NCBI GenBank assembly: GCA_035543015.1
Contig: DATKKG010000030.1
Location: 70,356 to 134,355 of the forward strand
Source: DATKKG01 sp035543015
GTDB taxonomy: Archaea > Thermoproteota > Nitrososphaeria > Conexivisphaerales > DTJL01
Length of the DNA: 64,000 nucleotides
Direction of reading: 5' to 3'
The notes under the pieces were generated by a model. It was not told the DNA's origin. It saw nothing but the letters and a program-made list of their open reading frames with translations, and did no database searches. The position numbers and the translations under genes are program-made. This document shows positions 16,522 through 23,909 of this stretch, one piece after another; the stretch's first letter is position 1; every line of letters begins with the position of its first letter.

Positions 16522-17338
16522 GGTCCAGCACCACCTGGCTGACATGTGGGCCTACCTCGCGGACCACCTTGCCCAGCTGAAGGCTGAGCTGGGGGTAGTC
16601 CCCCTTGATCTCATCCCAGGCCAGGTCGAAGGGCCTCGGGTCCTCGGTGGCGACGTGGGCGTAGTAGTGTATCGTCGCGTTGGGACGGCACACCTTGACG
16701 GCGTACTGCAGATACTCTTTGGCGCGCTCGGGGAGGGGCATTATGACCCTGTCCACGCCCGTGACGAGCTTCCTCCATAGCTCCGCGCAGTCGCCGAGGA
16801 GGGGGGCCACCCTTCCCTGGACCTTGTTCAGCTCGATGTTGCTTACCATGTAGTCGTAGGCATCCTTGTTGATTTCGCTGCTGTAAACCACGACGCTCCT
16901 GTGCCTTTTGGCGATCACTATGGAGTAGGTCCCCACCCCTGAAAACATGTTGAAAATCTCCTCCTTTCCACCGACCAGGTCGGCGATCCTGGCCCTCTCG
17001 GTGGAGAGGCGGGGAGAGAAGTACATCTTGGAGATGTCGACAAGGAACCTGCAGCCGAACTCCGTATACATGGTGGTGGAGCGGGGCTCGCCTCCGAGGA
17101 ACTCCAGCTTGCGGATCCTGAAGTCCCCGTCGACGGGGCCCACCTGGTTCCAGACGGCCTTGACCGTCTTCACCTCGGAAAGGAGGGCCGACGAGACCTT
17201 CTCCTTCTTGTCTTTAGGGAACTCCTCCGGGAGCTTGACCACGGCTAGGTCGCCCACGGCATCGAAGCCACCCGCCACCTGCTCTATGTCCTCAGGCGAG
17301 AGCTTCCCTTCCAGGAGCTTGCGTAGGAGCTTGGTCAA
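16499..17338 (-). CDS. Trm5/TYW2-family tRNA methyltransferase
   Basis: 279 residues. The SAM-binding motif I is FNMFSGVGTYS, motif II contains SSEINKDAYDY, and DRVIMPLPERAKEYL corresponds to the Trm5 motif (usually MNLP). An N-terminal domain of about 100 residues precedes it, with the characteristic VWNQVGPVDGDFRIR region. Trm5 makes m1G37 in tRNA; the archaeal homologue Taw2 transfers an aminocarboxypropyl group for wybutosine. The MPLP in place of MNLP leaves this choice open, but Trm5 is favoured. It is transcribed in the same direction as, and just downstream of, rli1. Confidence 0.8.
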   Translation of the reverse strand: MTKLLRKLLEGKLSPEDIEQVAGGFDAVGDLAVVKLPEEFPKDKKEKVSSALLSEVKTVKAVWNQVGPVDGDFRIRKLEFLGGEPRSTTMYTEFGCRFLVDISKMYFSPRLSTERARIADLVGGKEEIFNMFSGVGTYSIVIAKRHRSVVVYSSEINKDAYDYMVSNIELNKVQGRVAPLLGDCAELWRKLVTGVDRVIMPLPERAKEYLQYAVKVCRPNATIHYYAHVATEDPRPFDLAWDEIKGDYPQLSLQLGKVVREVGPHVSQVVLDLKFAGRS

Positions 17339-17407
17339 GTCGCGCCCGTTCCTACAGGACCCTAGGATTCGCCGGTTAAATGCTCTAGCATGCCCGCGAG
17401 GCCGAGG

Positions 17408-19219
17408 CTAGCCTTCTTCGGCCTTGGGGGCCTTGCGGGCAACATAGTAGTACTGGCCCTTCTCCTTCTGCTCCCTGTCCAGCCTGCTGTCGGGCTTGTT
17501 GACCCTGGGCCTTCCGGTGTTGGCGTCCCTCCTGTAGGTGATGGCTATGTCTTCGAGGAACATGTTCATCCCCTGCTCCTTGGCCATCGGGGGGGTGGCG
17601 TGGCCGCTGATGCCGGGCTTGCCCGTGAATATGATCAGGGAGTCTGAGACTATGTCGACCAGCATGATGTCGTGGTCGATGATGACGGCCGACTTGTCCA
17701 TGGACTTGACGTACCGCTGGATCGCCTTCGCCATGGCGATCCTGTCCTCGATGTCCGTGAACGCCGAGGGCTCGTCCAGGGCATAGATGTCCGCCTCCTT
17801 CAGCAGGCTCACCGCCACCGCGGTCTTCTGGAGCTCCCCGCCGCTGAGGCTCGAGACCTGCTTGTCGAGGAGCTTGTCGACCCTGAGGGGCTTCAGGAGC
17901 TGCGCCAGGTTCTGGCCGCTGCTCCACCTGTCGCCGCTGGAAGCCGTGAGGAGCTCCTGCACGCTTCCCTCGAAGTCGCTTGTAAGGTATTGGGGCTTGT
18001 AGGCGATCTTGGCCTTCGACAGCGCCCTGCCTTCGTCGGGATCGAGCTGCGAGGCGAGGATCTTGAGGAAAGTGGTCTTGCCAAGGGCGTTGGCGCCGAG
18101 GACCCCTATGACCTCGCCCTGCCTGATGACGCCGGCGTCCGCCTCTAAGGTGTACGGCGGATACGACTTCTTCAGCGAGGTGTACTCCAGGAGGGGGCTC
18201 ATGGTAACCTCCTGAGAGGGAGGCGAGAAGACGTCGAAGGTGACGGGCGTGTCCCTGAACCGCATGTTCTCGCCCGTGATCATGCCGTCGAGGAGGGAGT
18301 TGATCCCCTCCGACGTCGTCATCGGCCCTGAAACGATGCCGTAGACCCCGGGATCCCCGTAGATTATGTGCACAAAGTCGCAGGCGTAGTCCAGGAATGT
18401 CAGGTCGTGTTCCACAAGGACGACGCTCTTGCCCAGGCTCGCCAGGGACCTTACGACCTTCGAGACCTGGAGGCGCTGGTAGACGTCGTTGAAGGAGCTG
18501 GGCTCGTCGAAGAAGTAGATGTCAGCGTCGCGCTCGGCGGCCACGATGACCGCGAGGCGCTGCAGCTCGCCGCCGCTGAGCTCCTCGGGAAGCTTGTCGG
18601 TGTCGTCCGCGAGGCTGAGCTGCCTCAGGAGCTCCTTGCCGCGGCCCGTCTCGTCGTACTGGTCCACCAGCTTCCCGACGGACTCCCTCCATGCCTTTGG
18701 GATGAGGTAGATGGCCTGGGGTTTCACGGAGGCCTTGATCTCCCCGCGGCTTATCCTCTCGAAGTGCGGCCTCAGCTCTGTTCCCTGGTACACGCCGAGG
18801 ATCTCGTCCCAGGTCGGAGGAGCGTCCAGCCTGCCCAGGTTCGGCATGAGGCTGCCCGACAGGATGTTGATGGAGGTAGTCTTCCCCACGCCGTTCTTCC
18901 CCACCAGGCCGGTGACGCTGCCCGGCTTGGGGATGGGGAGGCGGTACAGCCTGAAGGTGTTGGGCCCGTACTGGTGGACCTTGTCGTCGCCTATCTCGGT
19001 GGCGATGTTGACTATGTCGATGGCGTCGAACGGGCACTTCCTGGTGCATATGCCGCAGCCGATGCAGAGTATCTCGTCAATGACCGGATATCCCTCAGGG
19101 TCGGTGAACTCTATGACCTTCTCGCCCATGAGCTCGGGAGGGCAGAACTTCTGGCACTCGTGCCCGCACTTCTTGAAGTTGCAGGTGTCCCTTTCCAGCA
19201 CTGCTATTCTATGCTGCAT
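17408..19219 (-). CDS. rli1: Ribosome-recycling ATPase ABCE1/Rli1
   Basis: 603 residues. The N-terminus has eight Cys for two [4Fe-4S] clusters (C13, C18, C22, C26 and C52, C55, C58, C62). Two ABC domains follow: the first has Walker A GKNGVGKTT (107-115) and signature LSGGELQR, the second has GANALGKTT and LSGGELQK, with the linker hinge between. The protein splits post-termination ribosomes into subunits. Length and domain order are canonical. It lies upstream of the Trm5-like gene on the same strand and diverges from the Tfx-family regulator. Confidence 0.96.
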   Translation of the reverse strand: MQHRIAVLERDTCNFKKCGHECQKFCPPELMGEKVIEFTDPEGYPVIDEILCIGCGICTRKCPFDAIDIVNIATEIGDDKVHQYGPNTFRLYRLPIPKPGSVTGLVGKNGVGKTTSINILSGSLMPNLGRLDAPPTWDEILGVYQGTELRPHFERISRGEIKASVKPQAIYLIPKAWRESVGKLVDQYDETGRGKELLRQLSLADDTDKLPEELSGGELQRLAVIVAAERDADIYFFDEPSSFNDVYQRLQVSKVVRSLASLGKSVVLVEHDLTFLDYACDFVHIIYGDPGVYGIVSGPMTTSEGINSLLDGMITGENMRFRDTPVTFDVFSPPSQEVTMSPLLEYTSLKKSYPPYTLEADAGVIRQGEVIGVLGANALGKTTFLKILASQLDPDEGRALSKAKIAYKPQYLTSDFEGSVQELLTASSGDRWSSGQNLAQLLKPLRVDKLLDKQVSSLSGGELQKTAVAVSLLKEADIYALDEPSAFTDIEDRIAMAKAIQRYVKSMDKSAVIIDHDIMLVDIVSDSLIIFTGKPGISGHATPPMAKEQGMNMFLEDIAITYRRDANTGRPRVNKPDSRLDREQKEKGQYYYVARKAPKAEEG

Positions 19220-19396
19220 CGTAGGTCAGCGACGAAAGACGTCACAACACCGCTTCGAACTGGGAGGGTGAGACGCGGTTCAAGGGTCGCGGGTCTCCGA
19301 ACAATCATGGAAGATATAAGCATTGTCGGAGGAGTAAAGGCGAAAAGTGCGCGGCCGGGCCGCAACGAGGGGAAGACTTATTTCACGAAGCCTTCG

Positions 19397-19840
19397 ATGA
19401 GTGATGGGTTGGTAAAGAAGGAGCCCTTCCACGGCACGACGTTGACCGACCGCCAGTGGGAGGTCATACGTCTGAGGTCCGACGGGCTAACGCAGGCCGA
19501 GGTCGCCAAGAGGCTGAAGACGACGAGGGAGAACATCTCGATCATCGAGCATAGGGCCCACGACAAGATATCTGCGGCCAAGGCGACGCTGGCGGCCCTC
19601 CAGGAGCTCGAAGTGTCGCAAGAGGTCCTCATCCCCAGCGGGACCTCGGTTTTCGAGGCCGTATCGATGCTGGTGATCAGGGCCGACATCCTGGGCATCA
19701 AGCTGAAGCAGTCGGCGGACGCCCTGCTCGCCCTGCTGAGGTCACGCTGCAGGTCGAAGATAAGGGGGCACCACCTCGTGGCGGTCATCAAGGCGGAGAT
19801 CTCCGAAGGCGGCGAAGTCACCTTCAAGATGACGGTATGA
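19397..19840 (+). CDS. tfx: Tfx-family DNA-binding transcriptional regulator
   Basis: 147 residues from ATG 19397; ATG 19307 in the same frame is the alternative and would add 30 residues, but a TATA-like AGATATAAG lies at 19310-19319, inside that extension. The helix-turn-helix is TLTDRQWEVIRLRSDGLTQ followed by AEVAKRLKTTRENISIIE, the hallmark of Tfx proteins. The C-terminal half resembles the ligand- or dimer-forming part of the family. Tfx of Methanothermobacter binds downstream of the molybdenum formylmethanofuran dehydrogenase promoter. Here it precedes a molbindin gene and ModABC, so a role in molybdenum-responsive control is plausible. Confidence 0.8.
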   Translation: MSDGLVKKEPFHGTTLTDRQWEVIRLRSDGLTQAEVAKRLKTTRENISIIEHRAHDKISAAKATLAALQELEVSQEVLIPSGTSVFEAVSMLVIRADILGIKLKQSADALLALLRSRCRSKIRGHHLVAVIKAEISEGGEVTFKMTV

Positions 19841-19884
19841 CGGGACTACAAGCCTAAAATACCCAGGCTGCGGTTCGGAACCTG

Positions 19885-20094
19885 ATGAAACTAAGCGCGC
19901 GGAACCGGGCGGTAGGGACGGTGGTGTCGGTCGAAGAGGGGGCCATCGCGGCCCTTGTGAGGATCGAAGTCAGGGAGCCCTTCACGGTGACCTCCATGAT
20001 CACCAAGGACGCGGCGGAGGACCTCAAGCTCAAGAAAGGAGACAAGGTCTCGGTCATAGTGAAGGCCACCGAGGTCATAATCGCCAAGGACTAG
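19885..20094 (+). CDS. mop: Molbindin (single TOBE/Mop domain)
   Basis: 69 residues, exactly one Mop domain: MKLSARN at the N-terminus, GTVVSVEEGAIAALVRIE, then SMITKDAAEDLKLKKGDKV and VIVKATEVIIAKD. Such proteins form hexamers that store molybdate or tungstate. A TATA (CCTAAAATAC, about 19853-19862) is centred about 27 bp before the ATG, so it has its own leaderless transcript. It is convergent with modC, 26 bp away. Confidence 0.92.
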   Translation: MKLSARNRAVGTVVSVEEGAIAALVRIEVREPFTVTSMITKDAAEDLKLKKGDKVSVIVKATEVIIAKD

Positions 20095-20120
20095 GCCCGC
20101 GGGCCGGAGACGATTCGCGG

Positions 20121-20813
20121 CTAGTGGGAAACGAAGAAGCTCCCCGATATCCTGCCCGAACCGAAGACGGCGATCCTGTCGGCCAGGCTCCTAGCTTCGA
20201 AGTTGTCGTGGGTGACGTAGATCACCGTAAGGTCCAACCTGTCGAAGATGGCCCTCAGCTCGCCCATGAGGTGCTGGCGAAGCTCTTGGTCGAGGGAAGT
20301 CAACGGCTCATCCATGAGCAGTATCCGGGGTTCCGGGGCTAGCGACCGGGCCAGCGCCACGCGCTTCTGCTGGCCTCCGCTCAGCTGCCCGGGGAGCAGG
20401 CCTTTCAAGTCGGCTATCCGGAGCATCTCCATGACATCCATGGCCCTCTTTCTAACCGCCGAAGCATCAAGACCCCGAAGGCCGAAGGTGACGTTGGCCA
20501 TCACAGAGAGATGAGGGAAGAGAGCGTTGTCCTGCATCACGTAGCCCAGCCCGCGGTCCGCCGGATGCACCATGACGTTTGGCCCCGGGCCCGCGAACCT
20601 TGTCACGGTCTTTCCACCTATCTTCACTTCGCCTGAGTCGGGTTCCATGAGGCCTGCGACGATGTTCAGGGTCGTGGACTTGCCTATGCCACTGGGACCC
20701 ACGAGCCCCACCACCTCCCCGGCGTCCACCTCAAGGTTCAGATCCTTGATGACCTGCCTTTCCCCGAAGGCCTTGCAAAGCCCGCCGATGCTAATCATGC
20801 CGGCTTCTGCCAT
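20121..20813 (-). CDS. modC: Molybdate/tungstate ABC transporter ATPase ModC
   Basis: 230 residues with Walker A GPSGIGKST, signature LSGGQQKR and Walker B ILLMDEP. It lacks the C-terminal TOBE domain of bacterial ModC; the separate molbindin gene next door supplies that fold. It overlaps the end of modB by 19 bp and is the last gene of modABC. It energises uptake of the oxyanion used by the molybdenum hydroxylase encoded nearby. WtpC or sulfate-type CysA function cannot be excluded from this subunit alone. Confidence 0.88.
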   Translation of the reverse strand: MAEAGMISIGGLCKAFGERQVIKDLNLEVDAGEVVGLVGPSGIGKSTTLNIVAGLMEPDSGEVKIGGKTVTRFAGPGPNVMVHPADRGLGYVMQDNALFPHLSVMANVTFGLRGLDASAVRKRAMDVMEMLRIADLKGLLPGQLSGGQQKRVALARSLAPEPRILLMDEPLTSLDQELRQHLMGELRAIFDRLDLTVIYVTHDNFEARSLADRIAVFGSGRISGSFFVSH

Positions 20814-21580
20814 CCTCCCAGGAACTTGAACGCAGCGAGCACGACGAAGGATATCACGATCAGTATCACCGATAGCGCGTCGGCGGCGACGAGGTTGCTC
20901 GCCATGGCTATGTAGATCGCCAGAGGCATGGTCTGGGTGACCCCGGGAAGGTTCCCGGCAAAGAGAAGCGTTGCCCCAAACTCACCGAGGGCCCTCGCCC
21001 AGCACATGATGAAGCCAGCCAAGATGCCCCTGCTGGCCAGGGGCAGGGTTACGCGGAGGAAGACCCTGGCATCCGATTTCGTAAGGATCCTGGCGCTGTC
21101 CAGGATCCTTTGGTTCACGCTTTCGAACGCGGTCTTGGATGAGCGAAAGTAGAAGGGCGATGCCACGAAGGCCTCGGCCATTATCACGGCTATGAGGGAA
21201 CCTGGCAGCACTATGCCCTGCTGCAGGAGGTACCTACCTACGAGCCCACGGGGTGCGAAGGCCAGAAGGAGGGCAAGGCCTGCGACCGATGGAGGGAGGA
21301 CCATCGGAATGTCGACCAGCGTGTCAAGGAACAGCCTCCCTCGGAACCGCCTCCTTGCCAAGGCGTAGGATAGGGGCGTCGCTACGATGACCACCAGTGT
21401 CGCGGAGACGGTGGCGGTCAGGAAACTGAGCTTCAGGGGGGTTATTACTGCGTCGGACGTAATCGCGGACGCCAGCTGGCTTGGGGTGGTGTAGAGGAAT
21501 ACGGCGGCCACTGGGACGGCGATGAAGAATAGAAACAGGACGCTGGCTAGTCCCAGAAGGAGCGTTTGAGTCCTGTTCAC
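20795..21580 (-). CDS. modB: Molybdate/tungstate ABC transporter permease ModB
   Basis: 261 residues with about six membrane helices. VDIPMVLPPSVAGLALL is a ModB/WtpB hallmark and the EAA loop appears as RILTKSDARVFLRVTLPLA. WARALGEFGATLLFAGNLPG near the C-terminus is also typical. It lies between modA (10 bp gap) and modC (19 bp overlap) in one operon. Confidence 0.9.
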   Translation of the reverse strand: MNRTQTLLLGLASVLFLFFIAVPVAAVFLYTTPSQLASAITSDAVITPLKLSFLTATVSATLVVIVATPLSYALARRRFRGRLFLDTLVDIPMVLPPSVAGLALLLAFAPRGLVGRYLLQQGIVLPGSLIAVIMAEAFVASPFYFRSSKTAFESVNQRILDSARILTKSDARVFLRVTLPLASRGILAGFIMCWARALGEFGATLLFAGNLPGVTQTMPLAIYIAMASNLVAADALSVILIVISFVVLAAFKFLGGWQKPA

Positions 21581-21590
21581 GCCCGGGTTC

Positions 21591-22535
21591 CTATGGGCTT
21601 ACGAAACCAAAGTTGTTAAGGATTTGCTGCCCCTGGGCCGAGGTCAGGAAGTTGACGAACTGCTGTGCCAGCACGAGATGTTGAGAGGTTGAGATCACGC
21701 CGGCTGGGTAGCTCGCGACCACGTTCACGCTGTCGGGGATCGTGATGAAGTTGATGTTGGCGGCCTGGGCTATCGCGTCCGTCTTGTACACGATCCCGGC
21801 GTCGGCCGTGCCGGTGACGATCTTTGTCACGGTCTGTTCAACGTCTGTGTCGTACGAGATGACGTTGGCGAGGACCGCCTTGCTGAAGTTGGCGTACTGT
21901 GGGCCGACGTATGCTGGGCTGCTGGAGTTCCCCCACGTGGACTCGATATTGCTCAATATCGTCAGGCTGTAGGCGCCCGCGGGGACGGACTTGTCTTCCA
22001 GCTCAACCCTCACCCCGGACTTGGCGAGGTCGGCGATCGAAGTGACCTTGGAGGCCGAAGACTTGGCCACCATGACGATGAGGGAGTTCTTGGCGAACAG
22101 GACCGACTTGTTGTACAGCAGGGAGGCGTTTGCAACCTGCGTCATGTAGGTTGGGGAGGCGGAAAGGAAGACGTCACAGGGGAATCCTTGCACGATCTGG
22201 GTTGCAAGGGCGCCCGAGCCGGCGTAGTTGAAGGTGATGTTGGCGTTGTAGAAACGGTTGAAGGCAGCACTAATGTTTGGCATGATGTTGACGAGGCTCG
22301 CCGCGGCGAACACCGTCAGCTGCCCGGGGGGCAGGGTCTGGGTCACGGTCGCTGTCGTAGTCTGGGTGCTCGTGCTCGTCAGGGTGTTCGTCGTGGTCTG
22401 AGTCGTGGTGACGGTCGTAGCCTGCTTGCCGGCGTAGCTCAGGTATATGTCTGCGGCGGCGGCAACCGCGACCAAGGCGATCACGGCCAATACGATCACT
22501 TGGGTCGATATCCCTTTCCGATTCATTAGAGTCAA
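21591..22535 (-). CDS. modA: Molybdate/tungstate-binding protein ModA, membrane-anchored
   Basis: 314 residues. An N-terminal membrane anchor (about 8-32) is followed by a 30-residue Thr-rich linker, probably O-glycosylated. The binding domain begins LTVFAAASLVNIMP, with NYAGSGALATQI and DVFLSAS, which hold the oxyanion-binding Ser residues of ModA. The C-terminal lobe has ADAGIVYKTDA, again typical. It is the first gene of modABC. Its TATA lies inside an inverted repeat (22547-22570) that may be an operator. Confidence 0.92.
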   Translation of the reverse strand: MTLMNRKGISTQVIVLAVIALVAVAAAADIYLSYAGKQATTVTTTQTTTNTLTSTSTQTTTATVTQTLPPGQLTVFAAASLVNIMPNISAAFNRFYNANITFNYAGSGALATQIVQGFPCDVFLSASPTYMTQVANASLLYNKSVLFAKNSLIVMVAKSSASKVTSIADLAKSGVRVELEDKSVPAGAYSLTILSNIESTWGNSSSPAYVGPQYANFSKAVLANVISYDTDVEQTVTKIVTGTADAGIVYKTDAIAQAANINFITIPDSVNVVASYPAGVISTSQHLVLAQQFVNFLTSAQGQQILNNFGFVSP

Positions 22536-22546
22536 CCAATCGTCTC

Positions 22547-22570
22547 CGGTTACATAAGCCTTGGTAACCG
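22547..22570. promoter_or_regulatory. Inverted repeat around the modA TATA box
   Basis: CGGTTAC and GTAACCG arms of seven bases flank a 10-base centre. The minus strand reads CTTATGTAAC across the centre, a TATA-like element about 26 bp before the modA ATG (22535). A dimeric regulator bound here would cover the TATA box and repress the gene, as expected for a molybdate-responsive repressor. Confidence 0.5.
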
Positions 22571-22591
22571 TGCGTGATTACTTCGGCGGCT

Positions 22592-23893
22592 TCACGAGTA
22601 CTGGGTGATCCTCCTCTGGTGAAGCATCTCCTTGATGATTGTGGAGGAGTGCACCCAGCGCTCCCTGGGTATCCGGAACCCTGACAGCACGTTCAGGAAG
22701 GCGCTTTCGAAATCCTCGAAGAGGGCAGGCGGCGAGTTCATGGCGGCCCTTACGGCTTCCCGGACCGTCCATACGCCAAGCGGGATGAGGTAGCCCGGGT
22801 AAATCTCTCTCAGGGCGAGGACGGTGGCTTGCCTCCTCTCCTGCTCCAGGTACTCGGCCGTCGCCAGGCGCACCGAATAGTAGCAGCCGCCGGGGGCCGC
22901 GTAGGTGGTCCGCCCCCGGTACGGTTCGAAGTCCCCCGTCACCTCGAAGGTGGACCCGCCCTGGTTCCAGGCGGTGTTGGGGAACCACGCCTCGATCCAT
23001 TCGAAGCTGTAGCTGGCCGGGATGAGCATGACGAAGTATCGGTTGTTCAGGTGGTCGTAACGGAACACGCGGTATTCGTCGATGGTAGGGTAGCCTCTGA
23101 TCCTTTCCAGGAGCTCCAGGGAGAGGTTGCTGTCGACGGCCGTGATGCTCCATCTCGTGGGGACCATCTTCCTCCTCCTCCCCGTCCCGAACATGCCGAT
23201 GGAGAAGGCCTTCTGGATCCTGCTGACCGGGAGCCCTCCCTGATACAGCTGCCACACGGCGTCCGCCGCCCCCAGGTCACGGTCGTAGTAGACCCTCTCG
23301 ATCCTCCTTTCTGACGACCCGGGAGAGAAGGAGTAGCTCACCAGGGAACCGGAAGGGCCGAAAGGAGGGGCGTCCTCGCTCACGGTGAGGAAGGGTGCGG
23401 GCGGTCTCTCCAGCTTCATCTCGGAGGCGATCGGCTTCGAGGAGAGCATCGACGTCTGCAGCTTCTCCAGGAGGCCGTTTGGCGCCCTGGCGTCTTCGAC
23501 GTTGGCGCGCCCGTTGCCCCTGATGAGGAGCGAGCGATACTCGACTACCCTCTCGGTGGAGAACCTCAGCCACCTCTCCGGCGAATCGTAGATGGAGGTT
23601 TCGCCGCTGACCGGGGGGACCATGGGTCCGAAGCTTATCCTGGGATACCCGTAGCGGCCCACGAAGACCGAGGGAGGCGAGTCCCCCACCACGTCTGACG
23701 AAGCCAGGCGCTCCCTTATGCCCGCGTAGACCCTGGCCTTCAGGAGCACGGGGCAGCTGGGCCTCCCGCAGAGAAGCCTGACCGACCTGCAGGCGAGGCA
23801 TACGGCGCTCTCCCTGACCTTGACACCGGATGACGAGGCGAGCCCGCTCAGACCCAGGACCTCTTGGGTGAAGGCCATGCCCTCAGGCTTCAA
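22592..23893 (-). CDS. nreA: Archaeal DNA repair protein NreA
   Basis: 433 residues, normal for the Nre family (COG1602). The N-terminal zinc-finger-like Cys cluster is C-LA-C-RSVRLL-C-GRPS-C. Family blocks follow: VGRYGYPRISFGPM, a central region, YDRDLGAADAVWQLYQGGLPVSRIQKA and FGTGRRRKMVPTRWSITAVD. In Haloferax the protein acts in repair of crosslinks with PCNA through a C-terminal PIP box. Here the C-terminus QRRITQYS shows no clear PIP box. It follows the molybdenum hydroxylase large-subunit gene by 16 bp, so they may be co-transcribed. Confidence 0.9.
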   Translation of the reverse strand: MKPEGMAFTQEVLGLSGLASSSGVKVRESAVCLACRSVRLLCGRPSCPVLLKARVYAGIRERLASSDVVGDSPPSVFVGRYGYPRISFGPMVPPVSGETSIYDSPERWLRFSTERVVEYRSLLIRGNGRANVEDARAPNGLLEKLQTSMLSSKPIASEMKLERPPAPFLTVSEDAPPFGPSGSLVSYSFSPGSSERRIERVYYDRDLGAADAVWQLYQGGLPVSRIQKAFSIGMFGTGRRRKMVPTRWSITAVDSNLSLELLERIRGYPTIDEYRVFRYDHLNNRYFVMLIPASYSFEWIEAWFPNTAWNQGGSTFEVTGDFEPYRGRTTYAAPGGCYYSVRLATAEYLEQERRQATVLALREIYPGYLIPLGVWTVREAVRAAMNSPPALFEDFESAFLNVLSGFRIPRERWVHSSTIIKEMLHQRRITQYS

Positions 23894-23909
23894 GCTTCGA
23901 GGGATTCAG

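Noticed and set aside
18368..19306. N-terminal extension of the Tfx gene by more than 300 codons
   Set aside because: The extra part is antisense to rli1; a stand-alone Tfx protein of about 147 residues fits the family.
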